Shown: piece by piece, positions 26,501 through 35,663 of the stretch | Numbering within the stretch: the first letter of the stretch is position 1 | Layout: every line of letters begins with the position of its first letter | Origin: Campylobacteraceae bacterium | GTDB lineage: Bacteria; Campylobacterota; Campylobacteria; Campylobacterales; Sulfurovaceae | Length of the DNA: 64,000 nucleotides | NCBI GenBank assembly: GCA_027081355.1 | Contig: JALWKP010000100.1 | Location: 1 to 64,000 of the forward strand | Direction of reading: 5' to 3' | Made by a program: the position numbers and the translations under genes | Notes under the pieces: generated by a model | Databases searched by the model: none | The model's input: the letters and a program-made list of their open reading frames with translations, nothing else | What the model was told of the DNA's origin: nothing

Positions 26501-28534
26501 TTAAGTTGATAACTTTTTATTTTTTTGCCAAATATAAACTATTGTCCAAATTGCCAATCCTATTGTGTAACAAATATATTTACTCTCTAAAGCCGGAATA
26601 TATTTTAATACAATATTTGGAATAAAAAACAGCGGTGTAGCTATTAGGAACAAAAAACGCTCCAGCAGGTTGCACTGTTTTATAAAATAGCCTTGGATGG
26701 CGCTGGAGAAGCTGAACATTCCTAGCATTGAAATTAAGAAAATTACTGCAATCTCAAGCGGGTTTGTTATGAATGTTAGTTTACTGGCATCGGACGGGTC
26801 TATTTTATCTATTAGCAGCAGTTGGGTGTTAAAGAAGAACATAAATGGCAGTATAGCGGTTCTAATATCGTAAGCAAAGCCTTGCAGACCGGTTTTTACA
26901 GGGTCGGATTTGGCTATGCCTGCGGCTGCGTAGGCAGCTATTCCAACAGGCGGGGTGTCGTCGGCTAAAATTCCGAAATAAAAGACAAATAGGTGCGCAG
27001 CGATTGCGGGGATTAGGTAGCCGTTATCGCCTGCTAACTGTATCATAATCGGGGCTGTCAGGGATGCTACAACTATATAGTTTGCGGTTGTCGGCAAGCC
27101 CATTCCTAAAATTAAAGAGATTAGGGCGGTTAAGAGCAGAACTATTAAGATATTGCCGTGCGATAGGCTGTCAATAACATCCAAAAGCACCTGCCCGATT
27201 CCAGTTAGCGTAATACTGCCTACAACAATGCCTGCAATCGCGGTTGCCAGGGCTATTGGAACCATATTTTTTGCGCCGTTTACCATTCCGTGGAAAATAT
27301 CGCTAAAGCCTTCTGTAAAATCTTTGATTTGCGGTTTTTGCTTTTTTACCAGGGCAGCAAGCGGTTTTTGGAGCGCCATTATAAGCATAAGCACCCAGAT
27401 TGCGCTAAATGCTGCAGATTGTGCAGATTGGCGCAAAACTATTAAAACATACATCAGGTAAATTACCGGTATTAAATAGTGCAAACCGCTTAAAAATGTT
27501 TTTAATTTTGGAGGCAATTTAGATGGGTCTTCGCCTTTTAAACCGAGCTTTTTTGATTCTAAATGAACAATGTATAAAAGCCCAAGATAGCTTACAATTG
27601 CAGGGATTGCGGCAGATATTACCACATCAGTGTATGAAAGCCCCAAAAATTCGGCTATAATAAATGCTGCTGCACCCATAACGGGCGGCATAAGCTGCCC
27701 ATTGGTAGAAGCAGCAACCTCAACAGAAGCCGCTTTTTCTGCCGGGAAGCCTAGCCTTTTCATCAGAGGAATTGTAAAAACGCCAGTTGTTACGACATTT
27801 GCGGTAGAGCTGCCGCTTATTACCCCTGTCAGTCCGCTTGCAACCACGCTGGCTTTTGCGGGTCCGCCGCTGTATTTGCCAAGAAATGCGTAAGCAAGCT
27901 TTATAAAATACTCCCCCGCACCCGCGCGCTCAAGCAGGCTTCCAAAAAGCACAAATAAAAACACAAACCCCGCACTCACACCTAAAGGAACGCCAAAAAT
28001 TCCTTCGGTTGTTAAATACATTTGCGAAACAAGTTTTGTTATAGAAGCACCTTTATGCGATATTAAATCGGGAAGATACTGTCCGAATTTATCGTAAGCC
28101 AAAAAAACAATCGCAACTATGCTTAAGGCTGCGCCTATAACCCTGCGCCCCGCTTCTAATAAAATTACGGTAAATAGAGCCCCTATGGCAATGTCTCGCA
28201 ATAAAAAGTCGCCTACACGGTTGGAGATTCCTGTGTAATCAATAGCAATATACGCAGCGCCAAAAGCACCGGCAATTGCTAAAAGATAATCGAAAACGGT
28301 GACTTTTTTTAGCAGATTCTCTTTTTTTTGCGAAGGGTAAATTAAAAAAGCCAAAGCAGCGGCAAAAGCAAGATGAATGCTTCGAACTATTGTAGAGTTT
28401 ACGGGATAATAAGATACATAAAGTTGAAACAGAGTCCAAAAGAAGGCTAGGGCGGTAATTAGATAATAATTAAAACCGCTCTCGAAATTTCTTTGACCCT
28501 CTAATTTTAAGAGCAATTCATCCTGATTTTGCAT
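26501..28534 (-). CDS. TRAP transporter permease, fused 4TM/12TM (TAXI type)
   Basis: At 677 aa with about 16-18 hydrophobic segments, this is the fused DctQ-DctM permease found with TAXI-type receptors. Helices 1-5 form the small-subunit part. The large-subunit part has the family blocks AGAGEYFIKLAYAFLGKYSGGPAKASVVASGLTGVISGSS and ILGMGLPTTANYIVVA, GILADDTPPVGIAAYAAAGIA. It imports a carboxylate or similar solute using an ion gradient; the substrate is unknown. GGAGGAGG precedes the ATG. The matching receptor gene lies 355 bp upstream on the same strand, separated by repeats. Confidence 0.93.
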   Translation of the reverse strand: MQNQDELLLKLEGQRNFESGFNYYLITALAFFWTLFQLYVSYYPVNSTIVRSIHLAFAAALAFLIYPSQKKENLLKKVTVFDYLLAIAGAFGAAYIAIDYTGISNRVGDFLLRDIAIGALFTVILLEAGRRVIGAALSIVAIVFLAYDKFGQYLPDLISHKGASITKLVSQMYLTTEGIFGVPLGVSAGFVFLFVLFGSLLERAGAGEYFIKLAYAFLGKYSGGPAKASVVASGLTGVISGSSTANVVTTGVFTIPLMKRLGFPAEKAASVEVAASTNGQLMPPVMGAAAFIIAEFLGLSYTDVVISAAIPAIVSYLGLLYIVHLESKKLGLKGEDPSKLPPKLKTFLSGLHYLIPVIYLMYVLIVLRQSAQSAAFSAIWVLMLIMALQKPLAALVKKQKPQIKDFTEGFSDIFHGMVNGAKNMVPIALATAIAGIVVGSITLTGIGQVLLDVIDSLSHGNILIVLLLTALISLILGMGLPTTANYIVVASLTAPIMIQLAGDNGYLIPAIAAHLFVFYFGILADDTPPVGIAAYAAAGIAKSDPVKTGLQGFAYDIRTAILPFMFFFNTQLLLIDKIDPSDASKLTFITNPLEIAVIFLISMLGMFSFSSAIQGYFIKQCNLLERFLFLIATPLFFIPNIVLKYIPALESKYICYTIGLAIWTIVYIWQKNKKLST

Positions 28535-28552
28535 CTCCTCCTCCTTTTTTGT

Positions 28553-28615
28553 AAAGCTAAAAGCTGAAAGCGTAAAGCATAAAGCTTAAAGCCAAAAGCT
28601 AAAAGCTGAATGCTG
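28553..28615. repeat. Heptamer array AAAGCNN x9
   Basis: Nine consecutive 7-mers: AAAGCTA, AAAGCTG, AAAGCGT, AAAGCAT, AAAGCTT, AAAGCCA, AAAGCTA, AAAGCTG, AATGCTG. The first five bases are fixed in eight of nine, while the last two vary freely. Confidence 0.9.
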
Positions 28616-28858
28616 GCAAAGAATCGCATTCTGTCATTCTCGCGAAAGCAGGAATCCAGGGTTTTTTTATGATATAAAAGATAGGAATCAAAACTTTTAC
28701 AGTTTTCCGCTTTCAGTTTTCTGCACGGAATGACGGATTGCATTCTTTCTTTATAAGAATATCCAAAAAAAGTGGCAAAAGGTATAATGTGTATCAATTT
28801 TTAGAAATTATTTGAGAATTGGTATATTGGTGTATTTGTATTAAAAAAATACACCAAT

Positions 28859-28886
28859 AACCAATAACTAGTAACCAGTAACCAAT
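28859..28886. repeat. Heptamer array AACCAAT/AACTAGT
   Basis: AACCAAT, AACTAGT, AACCAGT and AACCAAT lie 3 bp beyond the stop codon of the TAXI receptor gene (minus strand) and abut the 11-bp hairpin at 28827-28857. Confidence 0.8.
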
Positions 28887-28889
28887 ACA

Positions 28890-29837
28890 CTACTTAATTA
28901 ATCCAGCTTCTTTAAATGCCTTTAAAGCGCCCGGGTGCAACAGTGAATGGTCAAATCCTTTTAGCAAATCTTCTTTTGTCAGGTTTTTGTATGCAGGGTG
29001 GAGTTTTTTGAAATCTTCGAAATTGTCCAGTATCGCTTTTGTCATTGTGTAAACCGCTTTTTCACTCTCTTTACTGCTGGTTACTAAAACCGCTTTTACA
29101 CCAAATGTTACGGTGTCGTGCTTTACACCTTTATACATATTTGCAGGAATTGTTCCCCACTCGTAGTAACTTTTTTCTTTAACCAATTTTTGAGCTGCCG
29201 GCACATCTTTTAGAGAGATTAAATCAATATCTACAGAGTTTGCTGCATCTTTAAAGTTTGCTGTCGGGTGACCCACCATATAGAAGTAGCCGTCTATCTT
29301 TTTATCTTTAAGAGCATTTGGACACTCTGAAGATTTTAGCTGTTCGGGCTTTATATCGGTAATGTTTAATTCGTTAGAAGTTTTAAACAGCAGTTTTACG
29401 GTTGCTTCGTTTCCGCTGCCCGGGTTGCCGATATTTATAATTTTACCCTTTAAATCGGCAAATTTTTTAATATTGCTATCTTTTCTAACCGCTAAAGTTA
29501 AAAGTTCGGGGTGGATAGACATTACAACTTTTAAATCTTTAAAAGGTTTATCTTTAAATTTACCTTCGCCGTGAACCGCCTGATAAACAATATCGCTTTG
29601 CGCAATACCGAAATCGAGCTCGTCTGCCTGAATTGTTTTAATATTGTAAACGCTTCCGCCTGTTGATTCTACGGTGCATTTTATATGGGTCTCTTTTTGC
29701 GTTTTGTTCATCATTTTACAAATCGCGCCGCCGGTTGGATAATAAACCCCCGTAACGCCGCCCGTGCCGATTGTTATAAATTCTGTTGCGTAAATTGATG
29801 ATGATAATATTGCCGCTAATAATGTTTTTTTAAGCAT
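28890..29837 (-). CDS. TAXI family TRAP solute receptor
   Basis: A periplasmic binding protein of 315 aa with signal peptide MLKKTLLAAILSSSIYA. It shows the TAXI hallmarks FITIGTGGVTGVYYPTGGAICKMMN and CTVESTGGSVYNIKTIQADELDFGIAQSDIVYQAVHG, and GDPGSG-like INIGNPGSGNEATV. It delivers the substrate to the fused permease downstream. AGGAG lies before ATG 29837. The ligand is unknown; TAXI receptors have been linked to glutamate and other carboxylates. Confidence 0.93.
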   Translation of the reverse strand: MLKKTLLAAILSSSIYATEFITIGTGGVTGVYYPTGGAICKMMNKTQKETHIKCTVESTGGSVYNIKTIQADELDFGIAQSDIVYQAVHGEGKFKDKPFKDLKVVMSIHPELLTLAVRKDSNIKKFADLKGKIINIGNPGSGNEATVKLLFKTSNELNITDIKPEQLKSSECPNALKDKKIDGYFYMVGHPTANFKDAANSVDIDLISLKDVPAAQKLVKEKSYYEWGTIPANMYKGVKHDTVTFGVKAVLVTSSKESEKAVYTMTKAILDNFEDFKKLHPAYKNLTKEDLLKGFDHSLLHPGALKAFKEAGLIK

Positions 29838-29880
29838 ATATTTTCTCCTTTTGATTTGTCGATGAATTTTAATTTTCCAG

Positions 29881-29945
29881 TTGCACTCTCTGTGAGAAAG
29901 TCTCACCTCCGAGAAATGCCAAGTTATTTCGTGCTCTCATTTTCG
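29881..29945. mobile_element. Fragment of a palindromic (MITE-like) repeat family
   Basis: GCACTCTCTGTGAGAAAGTCT and the following CACCTCC...AAATGCCAAGTT..GCTCTCA match, in order, pieces of the inverted-repeat element at 58764-59060 (for example AGTCTCGCCTCCAGGAAATTCC). It is a diverged partial copy upstream of the TAXI gene. Confidence 0.55.
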
Positions 29946-29993
29946 TAGGAATGACAAATTAAAGCAAAAACCATTGCGAAGCAATGTTTCCAA

Positions 29994-30021
29994 AACTATT
30001 CATTTCTCACTCTTCACTCAA
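29994..30021. repeat. Heptamer array at a stop codon (CACTCAA type)
   Basis: AACTATT, CATTTCT, CACTCTT, CACTCAA. Read on the minus strand the stop TGA of the Mur-like gene lies in the first unit and more stops follow. Confidence 0.65.
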
Positions 30022-31001
30022 AACAAGCTTCCCTCATAAGAGTCTCTGTTTAATATCTCTTCTGGGGCTAGCCGGTAACAAAACGCGAAATTATAGTGTT
30101 CTTGTTTTAATATTTGCTTTGCTTCTTCTGTATTATTATACCAAAAAGGTTTTTCTATTGTTTCTAATTTGTTTTTTGGCGGGGTTAGGGCGATGCTTTT
30201 TATCCATTTGCTCTGTTTTCGCAAATACTCTATTGCCAAATCTACGGTTTTTAAATCGTTTACAAAAATAAGCACCTGTTCGGTTGTGCCTTTATTGGCA
30301 GATGTTAAGTTTTTTTCTACATAAAATGGTTTAAACTCTTTGGTGTATTTTAACCTGTTAATATCATAATCTGCTTCATTTTTTTGGCAAAATTTAACTA
30401 CTTTTTTTAAATTTTCAAAAAATATCGGCGTTAGTTCGGCATTTTGGTAAACATATTTTTCTATTTTAAAAGTCGTGCGAAGCAGGGTGTCTGAAATTAT
30501 ATACCCGTTTACGCTCTCTTCTAACTCTAAGAAATTAGGCGAAATAGAGTTTGCCAGCTCTTTGGAGCTTGTAATATAAATTTCGTAATCGGAATTTAGC
30601 ACCGCTTCGAAACTCTTTTGCCAATCGTTTGTTAAAATAGAATAAATGCTTGAGCGTCTTGAAACAATAGATTTTAAAAGCGAAATTTCAATATCTTTAA
30701 AATAGAAAATTTTACTCTCTTTTTGCAGTACAACATAACGCAAAAAGTTTACGGTTGCGCTTTTTATAGATTCGACTTTAATATAAGCGATTTCAGGGTC
30801 AGTAATTTCTACATCCCCCTCGAAAACAATAGCATATGCTCCGTTATCTACTGCTTTTTGGATGCTTTGTAAATCGCAGGCGAAATACAAATCGCCGCTA
30901 TCAACTTTAGAGGGGTAAATTGTTGCCGATTCTATTTTGGTAATCTTTGGGCTGTTAACCAGCTCTCCGCCGATTATGTTTACTAAATTTTCTATTGTCA
31001 C
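30018..31001 (-). CDS. Degenerate Mur-ligase-like protein (MurF/MurE N-terminal domain, no P-loop)
   Basis: Residues 1-95 resemble the UDP-MurNAc-binding N-terminal domain of MurF/MurE: ENLVNIIGGEL, then ESATIYPSKVDSGDLYFA (compare VSIDSRKVKPGDLFVA) and NGAYAIVFEGDVEI. After that, where Mur ligases carry GxxGKT/S, the sequence reads YFKDIEISLLKSIVSRRSS and no ATP loop is seen anywhere in the 327 aa. It is therefore not an active ligase by itself. It lies 8 bp downstream of metG, as a hypothetical gene does in relatives. MurF encoded at 47216 lacks this N-terminal domain, so this may be a detached partner. Confidence 0.68.
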   Translation of the reverse strand: MTIENLVNIIGGELVNSPKITKIESATIYPSKVDSGDLYFACDLQSIQKAVDNGAYAIVFEGDVEITDPEIAYIKVESIKSATVNFLRYVVLQKESKIFYFKDIEISLLKSIVSRRSSIYSILTNDWQKSFEAVLNSDYEIYITSSKELANSISPNFLELEESVNGYIISDTLLRTTFKIEKYVYQNAELTPIFFENLKKVVKFCQKNEADYDINRLKYTKEFKPFYVEKNLTSANKGTTEQVLIFVNDLKTVDLAIEYLRKQSKWIKSIALTPPKNKLETIEKPFWYNNTEEAKQILKQEHYNFAFCYRLAPEEILNRDSYEGSLF

Positions 31002-31009
31002 GGTTTACC

Positions 31010-32944
31010 TTACGATACTTTTGTTCCTGCTTTTTTAGGGTTTTCGGGGCGAAGCAGGCTTAAGCCGTTTTCATCTTTTGCGGCAAGAAGCATTCCTTCG
31101 CTTAACATCCCCATAAGCTTGGCAGGTTTTAGGTTTGCTACAACGCACGCTTGTGTGCCGACCAGGCTCTCTGGCGAATACCACTCTTTAATACCTGCAA
31201 TAATCTGGCGCGGTTTCTCTTCGCCCAAATCTACTTTTAATTTAAGCAGTTTTTTGCTTTTTGGCACCTCTTCGGCTTCTACGATAGTTCCAATCTTCAG
31301 CTCTGTCTGGAAGAATTGGTCTATTGTAATAACTCCGCCGGTTTCTTCTTTTTTATCCTCTTTTGCTTTAGGCTCCGGTTTTGGAGCTTCGGGCTCTTTT
31401 AAAAGTTTTTCTTCTATCCTAGGGAATAGAGGAGGGATTTTTTCGATTGTGAAATCTTTTAAAAGCCCTTGCTCTTTAAACAGTTTTTCGTAACTTTCAA
31501 AGTTTATCTCAAACCCTAATGAAGTTGCGATTTTTTGGGTGGTTTTTGGCATTACAGGGTGTAACATTATAGCAACTTTTGCTAAAATATTTGCAATTAA
31601 TCCGTTTAGCGCCAGAGCTTCTTCAATTTTGCCCTCTTTCATTAAATTCCAAGGCTGATATTTATCGATTGCTTTGTTTGCTACGCTAAGCGGTTTCCAA
31701 AGCTCTTCTAAATAGCGGTGGATTTGCATCTCAAAAAGCAGCGGCTCCAGTTTTTCCATAGAAGCATTTACTTCGTCTAATTCGGCTTGGTAATATTTGG
31801 CTGTATTTTTGCTGCTTACTTTGCCTTCGTTATATTTGCCGCTCATTCCTATAAGGCGGTTTAGCAGGTTTCCAAGGTCGTTGCCAAGGTCGGAATTGAT
31901 TCTGTCCATCAAAGCTTTTTGGCTAAAGTCGCCGTCTCCGCCAAATGGCACTTCGCGCAGCATAAAATAGCGGAAATTTTCAAGCCCGTAAGCGTCTGCA
32001 ACCTCTTTAGGGTTAATTACATTCCCTTTTGATTTGCTCATTTTTTCGCCGTTTCTTGTCCACCATCCGTGCGCGGCAATATGTTTTGGAAGCGGAAGCT
32101 CAAGGCTCATTAAAAATGCCGGCCAGTAAATTGCATGAAAGCGCAGAATATCTTTGCCTATAAGATGTACACGCGCAGGCCAGTAATCCATTTTATCTTC
32201 GGTTGTGCCGTAACCTAACGCGGTGATATAATTCATAAGCGCATCTAGCCAGACATACATTACATGTTTTGGGTCATTTACGCTATCTGGCAGTTTTACG
32301 CCCCAGTCAAAGCTGGTTCTGGTAATCGATAAATCTTCCAAGCCGCCCTCTACAAAGCGCATAACTTCGTTTCTTCTGGTTTTTGGCAAGATGCACTTTT
32401 CATTCTCTTTATACCACTGCAAAAGCTTATCTTGATATTTAGAGAGTTTAAAGAAGTAACTCTCTTCTTCTACAATAGAGGTAACTTTGCCGCAGTCGGG
32501 GCAGAGTTCGCCGTCAACTATCTGCGTATCGGTAAAGAATGTTTCGCAACTTATGCAGTAGTGCCCTTTGTAAGTTCCTTTGTAAATATCGCCTTTTTCA
32601 TACATTTTTTCAAATGCTTTTTGGACACCGATTTTATGATAATCGTCGGTAGTTCTTATAAATTTGTCGTAAGTTATATCGAAATAGTCCCAAAGATTTT
32701 TAAATTTAGAGCTGATTTCGTCGGCATACTCTTGCGGAGTTTTGCCTCTTTGTTTTGCCGCCTGCTCAATCTTTTGCCCATGTTCATCGGTTCCTGTTAA
32801 AAAGAAAGTATCAAGCCCCGCCATTCTTGAGTAAATAGCCAGAGCATCTGCAATTACGGTAGTGTAAGCGTGCCCGATATGCGGAACATCATTAACATAA
32901 TATATAGGTGTTGTGATGTAAACTTTTTTGCAACCTTTGCCCAT
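31010..32944 (-). CDS. metG: Methionyl-tRNA synthetase
   Basis: This is a class I MetRS of 644 aa. It has the HIGH motif as VPHIGHAYTT (about residue 18), a zinc knuckle CISCETFF...CPDCGK (about 130-150), and KMSKS as EKMSKSKGNVI (about 300). A C-terminal EMAP/Trbp-like tRNA-binding domain covers about 540-644 (FFQTELKIGTIVEAEEVPKSKKLLKLKVD). It is followed at once by the Mur-like gene. The chorismate mutase gene is divergent, and its TATAAT lies in the shared gap. Confidence 0.96.
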   Translation of the reverse strand: MGKGCKKVYITTPIYYVNDVPHIGHAYTTVIADALAIYSRMAGLDTFFLTGTDEHGQKIEQAAKQRGKTPQEYADEISSKFKNLWDYFDITYDKFIRTTDDYHKIGVQKAFEKMYEKGDIYKGTYKGHYCISCETFFTDTQIVDGELCPDCGKVTSIVEEESYFFKLSKYQDKLLQWYKENEKCILPKTRRNEVMRFVEGGLEDLSITRTSFDWGVKLPDSVNDPKHVMYVWLDALMNYITALGYGTTEDKMDYWPARVHLIGKDILRFHAIYWPAFLMSLELPLPKHIAAHGWWTRNGEKMSKSKGNVINPKEVADAYGLENFRYFMLREVPFGGDGDFSQKALMDRINSDLGNDLGNLLNRLIGMSGKYNEGKVSSKNTAKYYQAELDEVNASMEKLEPLLFEMQIHRYLEELWKPLSVANKAIDKYQPWNLMKEGKIEEALALNGLIANILAKVAIMLHPVMPKTTQKIATSLGFEINFESYEKLFKEQGLLKDFTIEKIPPLFPRIEEKLLKEPEAPKPEPKAKEDKKEETGGVITIDQFFQTELKIGTIVEAEEVPKSKKLLKLKVDLGEEKPRQIIAGIKEWYSPESLVGTQACVVANLKPAKLMGMLSEGMLLAAKDENGLSLLRPENPKKAGTKVS

Positions 32945-33011
32945 TTGTAACCTTTAGAAAGAATTTTTAACATTTTATCTAAAAAGTTAAAAAGTCTCTT
33001 TTAAATAATGG

Positions 33012-33017
33012 TATAAT
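33012..33017 (+). promoter_or_regulatory. -10 box for chorismate mutase gene
   Basis: ATGGTATAATTT contains an extended -10 30 bp before the ATG; AAGGAGC follows as the ribosome-binding site. Confidence 0.5.
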
Positions 33018-33046
33018 TTTATAATTTCTCTAAAAGGAGCAGAAAT

Positions 33047-33346
33047 ATGGATATTAAAAAATGCAATTCGCTCGAAGAAGCGCGCGGCGAGATTGATAAA
33101 ATTGACGATAAGATAGTGGAGCTTATTGCTGCAAGAAACGCTTACATTAAACAGATTGCACACTTTAAAAACTCTATCGATGAAATTAAAGCAAAAGACA
33201 GAATCGACGATATTATAAACAGAATGAGAGGACGCGCAATAGAACTAGGGCTTTCGCCGAATTTAATTAACGATTTATATATAAGAATGATAGATGCTAT
33301 GGTAGATACGGAAGTATCGGAATTTAAAAATGCTAAAAACTTCTAA
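33047..33346 (+). CDS. Chorismate mutase, AroQ type
   Basis: A 99-aa all-helical AroQ-fold protein: REIDKIDDKIVELIAARNAYIKQIAHFK is the first helix with the usual Asp/Arg placement, followed by RIDDIINRMRGRAIELGLSPNLINDLYIRMIDAMV. It converts chorismate to prephenate for Phe/Tyr synthesis. Because it is free-standing and lacks a prephenate dehydratase domain, a relative with isochorismate-pyruvate lyase activity (PchB-like) cannot be excluded. It is preceded by a good AAGGAG. Confidence 0.8.
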   Translation: MDIKKCNSLEEARGEIDKIDDKIVELIAARNAYIKQIAHFKNSIDEIKAKDRIDDIINRMRGRAIELGLSPNLINDLYIRMIDAMVDTEVSEFKNAKNF

Positions 33347-33438
33347 TATATTTATTAATATCAAGGGCAATTTTGCCCGTTGCTACTCTATTAACTTCTT
33401 AAGCTAATTTTACTGATTGAAAATTTTTTATTTTATGG

Positions 33439-33444
33439 TATAAT
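33439..33444 (+). promoter_or_regulatory. -10 box for vapBC
   Basis: ATGGTATAATTATT provides TATAAT 30 bp before the antitoxin start. The GGGCAA-TT-TTGCCC hairpin at about 33364-33377 separates it from the upstream gene. Confidence 0.45.
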
Positions 33445-33474
33445 TATTAAAATTCACATATAAAGGAAGAGTGG

Positions 33475-33687
33475 ATGTATGCGGTTGAATTTGAAACAGA
33501 TATAAAAAACGGTATTGTCCGTATCCCTAAAAAGTTTAAAGATTTGCAAGATAAAAAAAGTGTAAAGCTATTTATTGTTTATGACGACAATAAAAACAAA
33601 AACGGTTTTAAAAGAAAAAAAATGAGTGCCGTCTCTATCGACACTAAAGGTTTTAAATTCAATAGAGAAGAGGCTCATGAAAGATAG
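33475..33687 (+). CDS. VapB-like antitoxin
   Basis: A 70-aa protein with an AbrB-like/swapped-hairpin N-terminal half (MYAVEFETDIKNGIVRIPKKFKDL) and a basic, then acidic tail ending NREEAHER. It resembles the antitoxin partner of PIN toxins in this phylum. AAGGAAGAG lies upstream of the ATG. The toxin gene starts 11 bp before its stop, which is the usual arrangement for keeping antitoxin and toxin translation linked. Likely binds its own promoter and wraps the toxin. Confidence 0.8.
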   Translation: MYAVEFETDIKNGIVRIPKKFKDLQDKKSVKLFIVYDDNKNKNGFKRKKMSAVSIDTKGFKFNREEAHER

Positions 33688-34093
33688 AGTATTTTTTGAT
33701 TCAAATATTATAATCTACTCATATTCTAGCACAGAATCGGATAAAAGCGCTATTGCCAATGAGCTTATATTCTCTCTTGATGAAGTTATAGTATCTACTC
33801 AGGTAATAAATGAAGTTACTAATATTTTGTATAAAAAATTTAAACTTGATACCTCAAGTATTAGAAATGCGGTATTGGAAATAGATAACAACTTTAGGAT
33901 TGTTGGCTTTTCTTTAAAGACACAATTAAAAGCACTTGAAATTAAAGATAAATACAAGCTGCAGTATTACGATTCTTTAATTTTAGCAACTGCACTTGAA
34001 AATGGATGCACTGTTTTATATAGTGAAGATATGCAGCATAATCAAATTATTGAAAATAAGTTAAAAATTGTAAATCCGTTTATAAAAAGTTAA
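33677..34093 (+). CDS. VapC-like PIN-domain toxin
   Basis: A 138-aa PIN-domain ribonuclease with the acidic set intact: Asp in VFFDSNIIIYSYS (residue 6), Glu in STQVINEVTNIL (about 47), Asp in YYDSLILATALE (about 97), and a further Asp/Glu in YSEDMQH. Mg-dependent cleavage of tRNA or rRNA is typical of the family. I start at ATG 33677, overlapping the antitoxin, where the PIN fold begins; an upstream in-frame ATG would add residues that read through antitoxin sequence. Confidence 0.85.
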   Translation: MKDRVFFDSNIIIYSYSSTESDKSAIANELIFSLDEVIVSTQVINEVTNILYKKFKLDTSSIRNAVLEIDNNFRIVGFSLKTQLKALEIKDKYKLQYYDSLILATALENGCTVLYSEDMQHNQIIENKLKIVNPFIKS

Positions 34094-34172
34094 TTTATTC
34101 TCCTTTAAATTAAATATTTTTACACTAATTACGACTAAATTACTCCTATTTAAACTTTTTTTGTTAAAATCC

Positions 34173-34201
34173 TTGACATTGATTATAAACTTTGATATAA
34201 A
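34173..34201 (+). promoter_or_regulatory. Sigma-70 promoter of the suf operon
   Basis: A consensus -35 TTGACA (34173-34178) is separated by exactly 17 bp from TATAAA (34196-34201), 29 bp ahead of sufB. A true -35 is uncommon in this window, so this promoter is probably strong. I see no clear IscR or Fur box. Confidence 0.75.
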
Positions 34202-34229
34202 TATGCAAGTTTATTTAGAAAGGCAGTAA

Positions 34230-35663
34230 ATGGCACAAGAAGAGGTAAACAAAGCCATAGCCGGCGAATACAGTTTGGGGTTCGAAATCGATATCGAGCA
34301 AGATACTGTGCCGCCGGGCTTGAATGAAGATGTAATTAAATTTATTTCGGCTAAGAAAGACGAGCCGGAGTGGATGCTTGAGTTAAGATTAAAAGCATAC
34401 CGCAAATGGCTGGAGATGGAAGAGCCGACTTGGGGTAAGGTTGAGTATGAGCCGATAGATTATCAGGCTATTTCTTACTTTTCGGCTCCTAAAAAAGGAC
34501 CTGAGTCTTTAGATGAAGTTGACCCAAAAATTTTAGAAGCTTACGAAAAACTGGGTATTCCGTTAGAAGAGCAAAAGCAGCTGCAAGGCATTGCGGTAGA
34601 TGCCGTTGTAGATTCGGTTTCGGTTAAAACAACTTACACCGAAGAGCTTAAAAAACACGGTATTATTTTTTGCTCTATTTCAGAAGCTATACGCGACTAT
34701 CCCGAGCTTATAAAAAAGTATATGTTTAGCGTTGTGCCAATGACCGATAACTTTTTTGCGGCGCTAAATTCTGCCGTATTTACCGACGGGACATTTGTTT
34801 ATATTCCAAAAGGGGTGCGCTGCCCGATGGAGCTTAGCACATATTTTAGAATTAATGCGTTAAATACAGGACAGTTTGAGAGAACGCTGATTGTAGCAGA
34901 CGAGGGCAGTTATGTAAGTTACAACGAAGGGTGTTCGGCGCCGATGCGCGATGAAAACCAGTTACACGCGGCGGTTGTTGAGCTGATTGCTATGAAAGAT
35001 GCCGAAATTAAATACTCTACCATTCAAAACTGGTATCCGGGCGACGAAGAGGGCAAAGGCGGAATTTACAACTTTGTAACCAAGCGCGGAATTTGCGAAG
35101 GTGAAAATTCCAAAATCTCCTGGACGCAGGTAGAGACAGGCTCTTCGATTACTTGGAAGTATCCAAGCTGTGTGCTAAAGGGCGACAACAGCGTTGGCGA
35201 ATTTTACTCTGTTGCGGTAACTACGCTTGCACAGCAGGCTGACACCGGAACTAAAATGATACATTTAGGTAAAAATACAAGCTCTACGATTATCTCTAAA
35301 GGTATTTCGGCAATGAAAGGGCAAAATACATACAGAGGGCTTGTTAAAATCGGTGCAAATGCCCACGGGGCTAGAAACTTTAGCGAGTGCGACTCTTTGC
35401 TAATAGGCAGCGAGTGCGGCGCTCACACATTCCCGTATTTAGAGAGCAAAGATAATATCGGGCAGGTTGAGCACGAAGCGACAACTACAAAAATCAGCGA
35501 CGAGCAGTTATTTTATCTGCGTCAGAGGGGCATTAACGAAGAGGATGCTGTAAGTATGATTGTGCACGGGTTTTGCAAAGAGGTATTTTCGCAGCTGCCT
35601 ATGGAGTATGCAGTAGAGGCTAGAGCATTACTAAATTTAACATTAGAAGGAAGCGTTGGATGA
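34230..35663 (+). CDS. sufB: Fe-S cluster assembly protein SufB
   Basis: SufB is the scaffold subunit of the SufBCD complex, on which new clusters form. At 477 aa it shows the family beta-helix core: [53 protein letters not shown] (the conserved Cys), and [45 protein letters not shown] at the C-terminus. Its last 4 bp overlap sufC. The operon continues with sufC, sufD, sufE and a SufT-like gene; SufS is not present. Confidence 0.97.
   Translation: MAQEEVNKAIAGEYSLGFEIDIEQDTVPPGLNEDVIKFISAKKDEPEWMLELRLKAYRKWLEMEEPTWGKVEYEPIDYQAISYFSAPKKGPESLDEVDPKILEAYEKLGIPLEEQKQLQGIAVDAVVDSVSVKTTYTEELKKHGIIFCSISEAIRDYPELIKKYMFSVVPMTDNFFAALNSAVFTDGTFVYIPKGVRCPMELSTYFRINALNTGQFERTLIVADEGSYVSYNEGCSAPMRDENQLHAAVVELIAMKDAEIKYSTIQNWYPGDEEGKGGIYNFVTKRGICEGENSKISWTQVETGSSITWKYPSCVLKGDNSVGEFYSVAVTTLAQQADTGTKMIHLGKNTSSTIISKGISAMKGQNTYRGLVKIGANAHGARNFSECDSLLIGSECGAHTFPYLESKDNIGQVEHEATTTKISDEQLFYLRQRGINEEDAVSMIVHGFCKEVFSQLPMEYAVEARALLNLTLEGSVG

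Larger units (their letters stand above)
28535..28889. repeat. Repeat-rich gap between TAXI receptor and TRAP permease genes
   Basis: It holds the AAAGCNN array (28553-28615), then a fragment with GTCATTCTCGCGAAAGCAGGAATCC (near 28632) and its partner-like GGAATGACGGATTGCATTC (near 28728). A perfect 11-bp hairpin TTGGTGTATTT/AAATACACCAA (about 28827-28857) follows, then the AACCAAT-type array (28859-28886). No gene is visible. Confidence 0.75.
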
